Notes: generated by a model from the letters alone, not told the origin. A DNA stretch of 60,225 bases from JBASRP01 sp044866075 (GCA_044866075.1 JBIOTQ010000046.1:1-60225), one strand, 5' to 3'; shown: positions 43,471 to 52,191, counted from the first letter of the stretch. Translations and numbers: made by a program.

Positions 43471-44505
43471 TTAGTGGCGCGAGCTCGAGATCAGCACGCG
43501 CTTCAGCGCCTCGAACTCCTCGAGGCAGCGGCCCGACCCGATCGCGATACACGTGAGCGGCGAGTCGGTGATGTGGACCGGCATCCCGGTCTCGTGCTTC
43601 AGGCGCTCGTCGAGACCCTTCAGCAACGCGCCGCCGCCGGCCAGGACGATGCCCTTGTCCATGATGTCGGCCGAGAGCTCGGGCGGGGTCTTGTCGAGCG
43701 TGTTCTTGACCGCGTCGACGATCTGGTTCACCGGCTCCTCGATCGCACGGCGGATCTCCTCCGCCGCCACGATGATCGTCTTCGGTAGACCGGTGACGAG
43801 GTCGCGGCCACGGATCTCGGCGTGCGGTTCGTCGGGCATGGGGAAGGCGGATCCGATCGCCATCTTCATCTCTTCCGACGTCCGCTCACCGAGCACCATC
43901 GAGTATTCCTTCTTGATGAACTGGATGATGGACTCGTCGAGCTCGTCGCCGCCGATGCGGACCGACACGCTCGTGACGATCCCGCCGAGGGAGATCACCG
44001 CGACCTCGGTGGTGCCGCCGCCGATGTCGACGACCATGTTGCCGGTCGGCTCGTGGATCGGCAGCCCGGCCCCGATCGCCGCGGCCATCGGCTCCTCGAT
44101 GATGTAGGCGTTGCGGGCACCGGCGGCGATGGTCGCCTCCTCGACGGCGCGCTGCTCGACCCCTGTGATGCCGCTGGGGACGCACAGCACGACGCGGGGC
44201 TTGGCCAGCCAGCGCCGACGGTGCACCTTTTGGATGAAGTACCGGAGCATCTTCTCGGTTACGTCGAAGTCGGCGATGACCCCGTCCCGGAGGGGCCGGA
44301 CCGCCACGATGTGAGCGGGGGTCCGGCCGATCATGCGCTTCGCTTCGGACCCGACGGCGAGGATCGCGCCCGTCTTGGTGTTGATCGCGACGACCGACGG
44401 TTCGTTCAGCACGATCCCGCGACCGCGAACGTAGACGAGCGTGTTCGCGGTCCCGAGATCGATGGCCATGTCCCGGCCGAGGAATTGAAAACTGTTCCCA
44501 AACAT
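43471..44505 (-). CDS. mreB: Rod shape-determining protein MreB
   Basis: MreB is the actin-like filament guiding cell elongation. The 344 residues show MAIDLGTANTLVYVRGRGIV, the phosphate 2 region VVDIGGGTTEVAVISLGG, PSGITGVEQRAVEEA and IVLAGGGALLKGLDERL. The start is ATG 44505 (MFGNSFQFLGRDMAIDLG); a longer reading to 44601 is not family-like. It is first of the elongation operon; no clear Shine-Dalgarno sequence is seen. Confidence 0.97.
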   Translation of the reverse strand: MFGNSFQFLGRDMAIDLGTANTLVYVRGRGIVLNEPSVVAINTKTGAILAVGSEAKRMIGRTPAHIVAVRPLRDGVIADFDVTEKMLRYFIQKVHRRRWLAKPRVVLCVPSGITGVEQRAVEEATIAAGARNAYIIEEPMAAAIGAGLPIHEPTGNMVVDIGGGTTEVAVISLGGIVTSVSVRIGGDELDESIIQFIKKEYSMVLGERTSEEMKMAIGSAFPMPDEPHAEIRGRDLVTGLPKTIIVAAEEIRRAIEEPVNQIVDAVKNTLDKTPPELSADIMDKGIVLAGGGALLKGLDERLKHETGMPVHITDSPLTCIAIGSGRCLEEFEALKRVLISSSRH

Positions 44506-44623
44506 GAGATAGGGTTCCGATCCGACCGGCCTGACGGAATCGAATGACACGAACCGGCCGGATGACGCGCCGCATCTTAGCATCGGGATCGAGACCGACA
44601 AAAAGCCTGTTGGGGGTCAAGCT

Positions 44624-45598
44624 GTGAACCACCCACGCCGCCGCCGGCATCCCTCCCGTCCCGTCCTCGCCCTCATCGCGGCGGTCGCCGTCGTGGCGAC
44701 CGTGAGTCCGGCTCTCGCGACCCGGGTTCAAGAGAAGGACTTCAACCTCGACATCGCGCGCCGGGTCGAGGCGACCCTCAGAAAGGCGAGGGTCCGCGTC
44801 GTCATGACCCGGACGACCGACACGACCGTCTCGCTCGCCTCGCGGGCGGCGCGGGCGAACAACCGCCGGGTCGACGCGTTCGTCTCGATCCACAACAACG
44901 GCTCGCGCGACCACACCCGGCACGGGACGGAGGTCTACCGGTCGATCAGGGGAGGCGAGTCGACGACGCTCGGCGCGGCCTTGCGCGATGAGCTCGTCCG
45001 GTCTCCAGGCCTGCCGACCACCCTGCACGCCCGGCGCGGCGACCACGGTGACTACTACTTCGTCCTCCGCAACACGACGATGCCGGCGGCGATCGTCGAG
45101 GGCGCGTACGTGTCGAACCGATCCGACGCTCGGAGGCTCGCCAGCGCGTCCTTCCGGCAGGCGATCGCGGAGTCGATCGCGCGCGGGATCCTGGCGTTCC
45201 AGCGGACGCTCGTCGCGCGCCCTCTGCCGTCGACCGCATCACCTAACAGGATCGTGCTGCGGTCGATGGCGACGCCGTCTGACGTCGCCGGCAAAGCGAT
45301 CAACGCGCGCACCGTGGATCTGTCGTGGACGGCGGGCGGCGCGCCGGCGTACCACGTGTACCGCGACGGCGTGTTGCTCGGGACTGTGGGGAACAACGGC
45401 ACGTCGCGCCTGACGTTCTCCGACGTGTGGGCGGCGCCCGGTCAGACCTACGGCTACGAGATCGCCGGGACGTTGGGCGGCGACCGCAACGCGGTGGAGT
45501 CACCGCCGGCGAGGTTGTCCGTCGCAACGCCGCCGATCGTCGTCGCGCTCGATGCCGGCCACGGCGGCAAGGATCCGGGCGCGATCGGCAGCTCCTGA
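44624..45598 (+). CDS. N-acetylmuramoyl-L-alanine amidase (Amidase_3) with apparent circular permutation
   Basis: Amidase_3 enzymes cut the amide bond between muramic acid and the stem peptide. This 324-residue exported protein (signal peptide about 1-32, SPALA then TR) starts at the point that normally follows the first strand: VQEKDFNLDIARRVE, then VVMTRTTDTTVSLASRA, FVSIHNNG, GTEVYR and PAAIVEGAYVSN. A fibronectin type III-like domain follows (about 205-303). The missing first strand with its zinc ligand comes last: PIVVALDAGHGGKDPGAIGSS, then stop. Zinc ligands Glu37, His90 and His313 and catalytic Glu159 are all present, in permuted order. The start is GTG 44624 behind TGGGGGT. It is divergent from mreB. 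Confidence 0.82.
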   Translation: MNHPRRRRHPSRPVLALIAAVAVVATVSPALATRVQEKDFNLDIARRVEATLRKARVRVVMTRTTDTTVSLASRAARANNRRVDAFVSIHNNGSRDHTRHGTEVYRSIRGGESTTLGAALRDELVRSPGLPTTLHARRGDHGDYYFVLRNTTMPAAIVEGAYVSNRSDARRLASASFRQAIAESIARGILAFQRTLVARPLPSTASPNRIVLRSMATPSDVAGKAINARTVDLSWTAGGAPAYHVYRDGVLLGTVGNNGTSRLTFSDVWAAPGQTYGYEIAGTLGGDRNAVESPPARLSVATPPIVVALDAGHGGKDPGAIGSS

Positions 45599-45613
45599 CT
45601 CTCTTTTAGAGAG
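45599..45613. terminator. Small hairpin between the amidase and radC genes
   Basis: CTCTC and GAGAG pair over a TTTTA loop. It overlaps the radC stop codon and directly follows the amidase stop. With only five pairs, it is a weak bidirectional terminator candidate. Confidence 0.3.
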
Positions 45614-46307
45614 CGCCCGCCTCGCGCAAGCTCGACCATCCGCCGGCCGCGACGATCACGTGATCGACGAGCTCGATCCCCAATACGTCCGCCGCTTGCG
45701 CGAGCCGTCGCGTGATCGCCCGATCGTCGGGTGAGGGTTCCGCGTCGCCCGACGGATGGTTGTGCGCGACGAGCACGGCGGCGACGCCGGGTACGCGGAG
45801 CGCCGCGGCGAAGACCTCGCGCGGCTCCATCGGCGCGTGGGAGATCCCGCCGACCCCGACCACCGTCTCCCGGATCACGCGGTGCCGCCGATCGAGGAGC
45901 AGGACCACGGACTCCTCCCTTTCGAGGTGCGCCAGGCGGGGTGCCAGAAGGGCCGCGGCGCCGGCCGGACTGAGGATCTGCGGCCGGTCGGCCCCCAGGG
46001 CCCGGGAGGCGCGTCGTCCCAGCTCAAGGGCCGCAACGATCTCGGCCGCTGTGGCCGGGCCGAGGCCGGGCAAGGCGGCCAGCTCGGCCGCGGTCAGGCG
46101 GGCGATCGCGCCGAGGCTCCCGGTCGCGGCCAGCAAGCCCGCGGCGACGTCGAGCACGCCCGTCCCCGCCGAACCCGTTCGGATCAGGAGCGCCAGGAGC
46201 TCCGCGTCGGACAGCGCGGCCGGGCCGAGCGCGGTGAGGCGCTCGCGCGGACGATCGGTCGGTGGTCTCTCGGAGACGCGGACGGGGGCGGGCCCCCGCG
46301 CCGTCAC
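45606..46307 (-). CDS. radC: RadC family JAB-domain protein
   Basis: This 233-residue protein of uncertain role was once linked to DNA repair. The N-terminal UPF0758 helix-hairpin-helix part (RERLTALGPAALSDAELLALLIRTG; LPGLGPATAAEIVAALELGRR) is followed by a JAB metalloprotease-like fold with HNHPSGDAEPSPDD holding the metal ligands. It is coupled to ndk by a 4-bp overlap. The start is GTG-like at 46307. Confidence 0.92.
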   Translation of the reverse strand: MTARGPAPVRVSERPPTDRPRERLTALGPAALSDAELLALLIRTGSAGTGVLDVAAGLLAATGSLGAIARLTAAELAALPGLGPATAAEIVAALELGRRASRALGADRPQILSPAGAAALLAPRLAHLEREESVVLLLDRRHRVIRETVVGVGGISHAPMEPREVFAAALRVPGVAAVLVAHNHPSGDAEPSPDDRAITRRLAQAADVLGIELVDHVIVAAGGWSSLREAGAL

Positions 46308-46717
46308 GTGAGATCTGGGAAGAAGAGAGCCAGCTCGCGCTTCGCGGACTCAGGAGAGTCGGAGCCGTGCACGATGTTCTCGGTCAGCTCGATCGCGAGA
46401 TCGCCGCGGATCGTGCCGGTCGCCGCCTTCTTGGGGTCGGTCGCACCCATGATCGTGCGCACGACGCCGATCGCTTCGTCGCCCTCGATCGCCATCGCGA
46501 CGAGCGGTCCGCCGGTGATGAACGAGACGAGGTCATCGAAGAAACCTTTGCCGACGTGTTCCTCGTAGTGCTTCGTCGCCATCTCCTTGTCCATCTGTAC
46601 CATGCGCACGGCGACGATCGTCAGGCCCTTCGCCTCGAGCCGGCGGATGACTTCCCCGACCAAGCGGCGGCGCACGCCGTCGGGCTTCACGAGCACGAGC
46701 GTTCGGTCAGTGGCCAT
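46304..46717 (-). CDS. ndk: Nucleoside diphosphate kinase
   Basis: Ndk balances nucleoside triphosphate pools by a phospho-histidine mechanism. The 137 residues show LVLVKPDGVRRRLVGEVI, the active-site His in ENIVHGSDSPESAKREL and GATDPKKAATGTIRGDLA. It lies between folC and radC, the common actinobacterial order valS-folC-ndk. Confidence 0.97.
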   Translation of the reverse strand: MATDRTLVLVKPDGVRRRLVGEVIRRLEAKGLTIVAVRMVQMDKEMATKHYEEHVGKGFFDDLVSFITGGPLVAMAIEGDEAIGVVRTIMGATDPKKAATGTIRGDLAIELTENIVHGSDSPESAKRELALFFPDLT

Positions 46718-46757
46718 CGATCCTCCGCGTCCGATTCCGGGCCAGTATAGGCCGCCG

Positions 46758-48044
46758 CTACCCGAGCCCCAGCAGGACGTTGCGCGCTTCCGCGACGGTG
46801 TAGAAGGACCCCGCGATCAGGACGCAGTCCTCGTCGCCCGCTTGTTCGAGCGCGAGCGCGACCGCACCCTCCACGGTGTTCGTCGTGATCGCCTCGAACC
46901 CGAGCGCCTCCGCTTCCTTCGCGACCCGATCGGCGCCGGCGGCGCGCGTCGACGTCGGCCGCGTCGCGATCACCACGTCGGCCAGCGGCGCGAGGATGCG
47001 CGTCACGCCCGCGATGTCTTTGTCCGAGAGGATGCCGAGAACCAAGACCAGTCGCTCCCAGCGGAACGATTCCCCGACCGCATCGCGGAGCGATGTCGCC
47101 GCGTCGGGGTTGTGCGCGCCGTCGACGACGACGAGCGGCTGTCGCTTGACGACCTCGATCCGGCCGGGCGTTCGGACCGCGCCGAGGGCGGCGCGCAAGA
47201 CCGTGTCTTCGATCTCGCGATCGCCGGTGAACGCGGACACCGCGGCGACGCCGAGCAGCGCGTCGGTCGCCAGCCTCTCCCCGAACACCGGAACGAACAC
47301 CTCCTCGTACCGACGATCCCCCACGCGGAGGTCGAGCGCCTGCCCGCCGACGGCGAGCCGGCGGTCCTCGAGCGAGAAGCGCGACCCGTCGACGCGGAGC
47401 TCGGCGCCGGCCTCGCGACAGCGGCCCGCGATCACCTCGAGGACCGGCGGCGCCGTCTCGCCGGTGACGACGATGGTGTTGGGTTTGATGATGCCGGCCT
47501 TCTCGCGCGCGACCTCGACGGGCGTTCTCCCGAGCTCAGGGTGATCGACGGCAACTTCGGTGATGACGGCCACGCGCGAGTCGACGAGGTTCGTCGCGTC
47601 CCACTCCCCTCCCATGCCGACCTCGATCACGGCCGCATCGACGGCGCGCTCGGCGAACCACGTCTGCGCGAGGATCGTGAGCGTCTCGAAATAGGTGACG
47701 AGCTCTCCCCCCGCGTCCACCTGCGTGAGGTACGGCTCGAGGTACCCGAGCGTCTCGGCGAAGTCTTCCTCCGAGATCGGCGCCCCGTCGTACGCGATAC
47801 GTTCGCGGACGGAGTGCAGATGCGGCGACGTGTAGGTTCCGACGCGGAACCCCATCGCGCGGAGCACTTCGGTCGCCACGATGGCCGTCGATGTCTTCCC
47901 GTTCGTTCCCGTGATGTGGATCGACGGGTACGTCCGCTGCGGATGGTTCAGGAGCTCCGACAGCGCACGCATCCGATCGAGGTCGGGCACCATCCTGGTC
48001 GGCTGGCGCGCCTCGAGCGCGCGCAGCGCCTGCGTGAAGGTCAC
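46758..48044 (-). CDS. folC: Folylpolyglutamate synthase/dihydrofolate synthase
   Basis: FolC adds glutamate to dihydropteroate and to folates. The 428 residues show the Mur-ligase-like P-loop ITGTNGKTSTA, TSPHLHSVRERIAYDG, EVGMGGEWDATNLVDS and VDGAHNPDAATSL. The start is GTG 48044, four bases after the valS stop, so the two are co-transcribed. Confidence 0.96.
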   Translation of the reverse strand: MTFTQALRALEARQPTRMVPDLDRMRALSELLNHPQRTYPSIHITGTNGKTSTAIVATEVLRAMGFRVGTYTSPHLHSVRERIAYDGAPISEEDFAETLGYLEPYLTQVDAGGELVTYFETLTILAQTWFAERAVDAAVIEVGMGGEWDATNLVDSRVAVITEVAVDHPELGRTPVEVAREKAGIIKPNTIVVTGETAPPVLEVIAGRCREAGAELRVDGSRFSLEDRRLAVGGQALDLRVGDRRYEEVFVPVFGERLATDALLGVAAVSAFTGDREIEDTVLRAALGAVRTPGRIEVVKRQPLVVVDGAHNPDAATSLRDAVGESFRWERLVLVLGILSDKDIAGVTRILAPLADVVIATRPTSTRAAGADRVAKEAEALGFEAITTNTVEGAVALALEQAGDEDCVLIAGSFYTVAEARNVLLGLG

Positions 48045-48048
48045 CGGA

Positions 48049-50691
48049 TCAGCCCTCGAGATCCTTCAGCGCCGCACGCAGCCGTTGGAGCGCGTGCTCG
48101 GTCTCCGCGAGCCGCTCGCGCTGCTGCTCGATGACCTCTTCCTTGGCGTTGTTGATGAAGCCCGGGTTGGTGAGCTTGGTGCGTGACCTCTGGGCGTCTT
48201 CTTCGTGGCCGGCGATCTCCTTCGCGAGACGCGATCGTTCCGCGTCGAGGTCGAGTAGACCGGCGAGCGGCACGTGGATCGTCGCGCCGGGCACAACGAG
48301 CCGGGCCTGCGGTCCGCCGTGTCCGTTCGAGGGCGACACGGCGAACTCGCCCCATCCGGCGAGCGCGCGCACGCGCTCGATCTCCTCCCGGAGGATCGCC
48401 GCGAGCTGCGGATCGGCGATCTCCGCCTGCGCCTCGGGCCGCGCGGAGTGCGCGATCTTGTGGTCGGCGCGGAAGCGTCGCAGCGCGGACACGACGCCCA
48501 TGACGAACTCCATCTCCGTCTCGGCGTCACGGTCTTGGAGGGTCGGGTCGGGCCGCGGCCAGCGCGCGGTGATCGCCGTTCCGTTCGTGAGGGCCCCGTA
48601 CAGTTCCTCGGTCACGAACGGCATGAACGGGTGCAGCAGCCGCAGCACCGTCTCGAGCACGTGGCGCAGCACCGCGCGCGTCACGTCGGCGAACTCGCCG
48701 GTGCCGTGCAACGGGCCCTTCGCCCATTCCACGTACCAGTCGGCGAACTCGCTCCAGGTGAACTGGCGGAGCATCTGGGCCGCCCGAGCGAGGTCGTACT
48801 CCTCCATCGCCTCGTCCACCGCCGCCACGGTCGCGTCGAGGCGCGAGAGGATCCACCGATCCGCGCGGCTCCAGTACATGTTGGTCGATCGAAGGGAGAC
48901 GGTCCCGGGACTTCCCTCGAGATTCATGAAAACGAACCGCGAGATGTTCCAGAGCTTGTTCGCGAAGTTGCGGTCGCCCTCGATCCACTTCTCGGCGACC
49001 GGCACGTCGGAGCCCAGCGTCGCCGATCGCAGCAGCGTCATCCGCACCGCGTCGGCGCCGTAGCGATCGATCAGCTCGATCGGATCCATGGCGTTCCCGA
49101 GCGACTTCGACATCTTCTTGCCGCGGAAGTCGCGCACCATCCCGTGGATGTGGACGTCCTGGAACGGGATCTCGCGCATGAAGTGGACGCCCATCATCAT
49201 CATCCGCGAAACCCAGAACGTGATGATGTCGTACGCGGTCACGAGCGCCGACGTCGGGTAGTAGGTCTTGAGGTCTTCGGTCTCGTCCGGCCATCCGAGG
49301 GTGGAGAACGGCCACAGCGCGCTCGAGAACCACGTGTCGAGCACGTCCGGGTCCTGGGTCAGGTCGGTGGAACTGCACTCCGCGCATCCTTTCGGGTCCT
49401 CGACCGCCGCGAACTGGTGCCCGTCAGCACACGTGAACACCGGGATGCGATGTCCCCACCACAACTGGCGCGAGATGCACCAGTCGCGGAGGTTCTCCAT
49501 CCAGTTGAAGTAGTTTCGCTCGAAGCGCTTCGGCACGAAGCGCGTGCGCCCGTCGCGCACCGCCGCGATGGCGTCGCGCGCGAGCGTCTCCACCTTGACG
49601 AACCATTGCTCGGAGAGCCACGGCTCGACCTCGGTATGACAGCGCTGGCAATGACCGACCGAGTGGAAGTACGGACGCTCCTCCTTCTGGACGACGCCGA
49701 GCGCGCGCAGCTCCTCGAGGACGGCCTTGCGCGCCTCGTATCGCGACATGCCTTCGAACTTGCCGCCGTTCTCGTTGATCGTCGCGTCCGGCTCGAAGAT
49801 GTTGAGCGGCGGAAGACCGGTGCGCTGCGCGATCTCGAAGTCGGTCTGGTCGTGCGCCGGCGTGACCTTGACCGCGCCCGAGCCGAACGCCGGGTCGACG
49901 GCCTTGTCGGTGACGATGGGCAGCTCGCGCCCGACGATCGGCAGGATCGCCTTCTTCCCGACCAGGTGCTTGTAGCGGCCGTCGGCGGGACTCACGGCCA
50001 CGCCGGTGTCGCCGAGCATCGTCTCGACGCGGGTCGTCGCCACAGTGATGTGCCCCGAGCGATCGGCGAGCGGATAGTTGATGTGGATCAGCTCGCCCTC
50101 GACGTCGGAGTACTCCACCTCGACGTCGGAGATCGCCGTGGTATCGCGCGGACACCAGTTGATGATGCGGTTCCCACGGTAGATGAGGCCCTCGTCGTAC
50201 AGCGCGACGAACACCGTGCGGACGGCGCGCGAGAGGTCCTCGTCCATCGTGAACCGCTCGCGCGACCAGTCGACCGAGTCGCCGAGCCGGCGCATCTGCT
50301 GCGTGATCGTCCCGCCGGACTTCTCCTTCCACTCCCAGACGCGCTTCACGAACTCCTCGCGGCCGAGGTCGTGACGGGACTTCCCCTCGTGTTTGGCGAT
50401 CTCGCGTTCGACGACGTTCTGGGTCGCGATGCCCGCGTGGTCGGTGCCGGGCAACCACAGCGCTTTGTAGCCCTGCATCCTCCGCCGGCGGATGATCGCG
50501 TCCTGCACGGAGTGGTCGAGCGCGTGCCCCATATGCAGGATCCCGGTCACGTTGGGCGGCGGGAGCACGATGCAGAACGGCTCCCCGTCGCCCCGCGGGG
50601 CGAACGCCCCGGAGCGCTCCCACTCGGAGTAGATGCGCGCCTCGACGCTGTGCGGGTCGTACGCCTTGGGAAGCTCTTGGCTCAACTCCAT
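48049..50691 (-). CDS. valS: Valyl-tRNA synthetase
   Basis: This class I aminoacyl-tRNA synthetase has 880 residues. It has the HIGH-type motif in PPNVTGILHMGHAL, an editing domain (TTRVETMLGDTGVAVSP), the KMSKS loop (GKKMSKSLGNAMDP) and the C-terminal tRNA-binding coiled coil (about residues 805-880). The start is ATG 50691 behind GGCGGAGGA. The upstream leader carries a Val-rich leader peptide and an intrinsic terminator, so expression probably responds to charged tRNA-Val. Confidence 0.98.
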   Translation of the reverse strand: MELSQELPKAYDPHSVEARIYSEWERSGAFAPRGDGEPFCIVLPPPNVTGILHMGHALDHSVQDAIIRRRRMQGYKALWLPGTDHAGIATQNVVEREIAKHEGKSRHDLGREEFVKRVWEWKEKSGGTITQQMRRLGDSVDWSRERFTMDEDLSRAVRTVFVALYDEGLIYRGNRIINWCPRDTTAISDVEVEYSDVEGELIHINYPLADRSGHITVATTRVETMLGDTGVAVSPADGRYKHLVGKKAILPIVGRELPIVTDKAVDPAFGSGAVKVTPAHDQTDFEIAQRTGLPPLNIFEPDATINENGGKFEGMSRYEARKAVLEELRALGVVQKEERPYFHSVGHCQRCHTEVEPWLSEQWFVKVETLARDAIAAVRDGRTRFVPKRFERNYFNWMENLRDWCISRQLWWGHRIPVFTCADGHQFAAVEDPKGCAECSSTDLTQDPDVLDTWFSSALWPFSTLGWPDETEDLKTYYPTSALVTAYDIITFWVSRMMMMGVHFMREIPFQDVHIHGMVRDFRGKKMSKSLGNAMDPIELIDRYGADAVRMTLLRSATLGSDVPVAEKWIEGDRNFANKLWNISRFVFMNLEGSPGTVSLRSTNMYWSRADRWILSRLDATVAAVDEAMEEYDLARAAQMLRQFTWSEFADWYVEWAKGPLHGTGEFADVTRAVLRHVLETVLRLLHPFMPFVTEELYGALTNGTAITARWPRPDPTLQDRDAETEMEFVMGVVSALRRFRADHKIAHSARPEAQAEIADPQLAAILREEIERVRALAGWGEFAVSPSNGHGGPQARLVVPGATIHVPLAGLLDLDAERSRLAKEIAGHEEDAQRSRTKLTNPGFINNAKEEVIEQQRERLAETEHALQRLRAALKDLEG

Positions 50692-50703
50692 CCTCCGCCC
50701 ATG

Positions 50704-50725
50704 AAAAAGGACCCTCGTAGGGTCC
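50704..50725 (-). terminator. Intrinsic terminator (attenuator) in the valS leader
   Basis: On the minus strand GGACCCT pairs with AGGGTCC over an ACG loop, followed directly by TTTTT, ending 12 nt before the valS start. Its 5' arm overlaps the end of TTCCGGG, which can pair instead with CCCGGAGGG at the end of the leader peptide frame (50756-50764). Confidence 0.85.
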
Positions 50726-50749
50726 CGGAAGGCTAACAGGCGCGGTCGC

Positions 50750-50791
50750 CTACACCCCTCCGGGCGAGCCGACTACGACTACGAACGTCAT
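50750..50791 (-). CDS. Candidate valS leader peptide MTFVVVVGSPGGV
   Basis: This is a 13-residue open frame with ATG at 50791, then ACG TTC and four valine codons in a row (GTA GTC GTA GTC), a fifth Val as last residue and a TAG stop. It ends 25 nt before the terminator stem. A -10-like TACAAT (50802-50807) lies 10 nt upstream of the ATG, and no Shine-Dalgarno is seen, so the leader would be nearly leaderless. A run of the regulated amino acid before a terminator is the hallmark of ribosome-mediated attenuation. No T-box consensus was found in this leader. Confidence 0.65.
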   Translation of the reverse strand: MTFVVVVGSPGGV

Positions 50792-50853
50792 CGTGGGGTC
50801 GATTGTAACACCGGCCTTGACTCGTGTTCGCTCATTCGCGCACGCTGCACAGG

Positions 50854-52191
50854 ATGAAGCCGCCGCCGATCAGGTGGGCCGACGGACCGGGGGGAAAGAT
50901 CGGATACCAGGTCCTCGGCGACGGTCCTCTCGATCTCGTCTTCGTGCAACCCGGACGCTCGAACCTCGACGTGCAGTGGGAGCACCTACCACTGGAACGT
51001 TTCTTCCTGCGGCTCGCCTCGTTCTCGCGCCTGATGCTCATCAACTTCAGAGGATTCGGGCTCGCCGACCCCGTTCGAGGCGGCGACCCTCACCCGATCG
51101 AGGACTCGATGGATGATCTCAACGCGGTGCTCGACGCGGTCGGGTCAAACACCACCGCCATTCTCGGCATGGAAACAGCGGGCGTCGTCCCGATCCTTTT
51201 CGCTGCGACGTTTCCTGGAAGGGTGCGGGCTCTCGCCTTGGTAAATGCGTGCGCGACGTTGCGTCGGCGCGAGGATTATCCGACGGGGATTCCCGACAAG
51301 GCAATGGATCGCTTCGCTCTGCAGGTGGAGGCCACCTGGGGTACGGGTGAAACACTCGATTGGCTCGCACCGGAGATGGCAACGAACGATCATTTCAGGG
51401 AATGGTTCGCTCGCCTCGAGCGATCGTCTGTGGCTCCCTCGATGGTGCAAGAGGGTTGGCGGCAGGCGGCAAACTGCGACGTGCGCAGCGTCCTCGGCTT
51501 GGTCAGGACGCCGACCTTAGTCATCTCGCACGAGGGTCACCCGTTCATCCGGCCCGGTCACGGACGTTACCTCGCCGAGCACCTCGCCAATGCGCGGTAC
51601 GTGGAGCGCCCCGGTTTCTGGGGTCTCTACTGGATCCACGACTCCGACTGGGTACTCGACGAGGTCGAGACATTCCTGACGGGAACGAAGGCCCAGCCCG
51701 TCCTCGATGATCGCGTCCTCTCCACCGTCCTTTTCACCGACATCGTCGGATCCACGGAGCGAGCGGTCGGATTGGGCGACCGCCGCTGGCACAGGTTGCT
51801 GGACGAGCACGATGATCTGATGAGACGTGAAGTCGAGCGTTTCGAAGGCCACGTCGTCGAGCTGTCAGGGGATGGGTTGTTGGTGACGTTCCCCCGGCCG
51901 GCGAAGGCCATCCGATGCGCGGTCGCCTTGACCGAGGCAATACGCACACTGGGCCTGGAGGTCCGTGCCGGACTTCACACCGGCGAGATCGAACTGCGCG
52001 GAGATCGGGTCGCCGGCATCGCTGTTCACATCGCCGCTCGGGTCACGGCTCAGGCCGGTGCCGGAGAAGTACTCGTTTCCAGCGCCGTTCCCCCTTTGGT
52101 CGCAGGATCAGGCCTCGAATTCGACGATCGCGGAACGCGTGACCTCAAGGGCGTCCCAGGCGAATGGCGCCTCTACGCAGTGAAGGCGTAG
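50854..52191 (+). CDS. Alpha/beta-hydrolase-like domain fused to class III cyclase-like domain
   Basis: This 445-residue protein has an N-terminal alpha/beta-hydrolase fold (about 12-270; IGYQVLGDGPLDLVFVQ, FRGFGLADP) in which the usual nucleophile elbow G-x-S-x-G reads GMETA (residues 105-109), so Ser is missing. The C-terminal class III cyclase homology domain (STVLFTDIVGSTERAV; LSGDGLLVTF; VHIAARVTAQAGAGEVLVS) has both metal Asp, but His in place of the usual Asn. It is probably a sensor, not a hydrolase. The start is taken as ATG 50854; GTG 50824 would add ten residues. It is divergent from valS. Confidence 0.8.
   Translation: MKPPPIRWADGPGGKIGYQVLGDGPLDLVFVQPGRSNLDVQWEHLPLERFFLRLASFSRLMLINFRGFGLADPVRGGDPHPIEDSMDDLNAVLDAVGSNTTAILGMETAGVVPILFAATFPGRVRALALVNACATLRRREDYPTGIPDKAMDRFALQVEATWGTGETLDWLAPEMATNDHFREWFARLERSSVAPSMVQEGWRQAANCDVRSVLGLVRTPTLVISHEGHPFIRPGHGRYLAEHLANARYVERPGFWGLYWIHDSDWVLDEVETFLTGTKAQPVLDDRVLSTVLFTDIVGSTERAVGLGDRRWHRLLDEHDDLMRREVERFEGHVVELSGDGLLVTFPRPAKAIRCAVALTEAIRTLGLEVRAGLHTGEIELRGDRVAGIAVHIAARVTAQAGAGEVLVSSAVPPLVAGSGLEFDDRGTRDLKGVPGEWRLYAVKA

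Noticed and set aside
44624..45598. Frameshift or truncation as the cause of the odd amidase order
   Set aside because: The frame is open throughout, the fibronectin-like domain is intact, and radC follows 7 bp later, leaving no room for a missing C-terminal amidase part. Misassembly remains possible and is noted in the finding.
50692..50820. A T-box riboswitch upstream of valS
   Set aside because: No conserved T-box sequence with a TGGN bulge and no specifier stem were found; the Val-rich leader peptide explains the terminator better.
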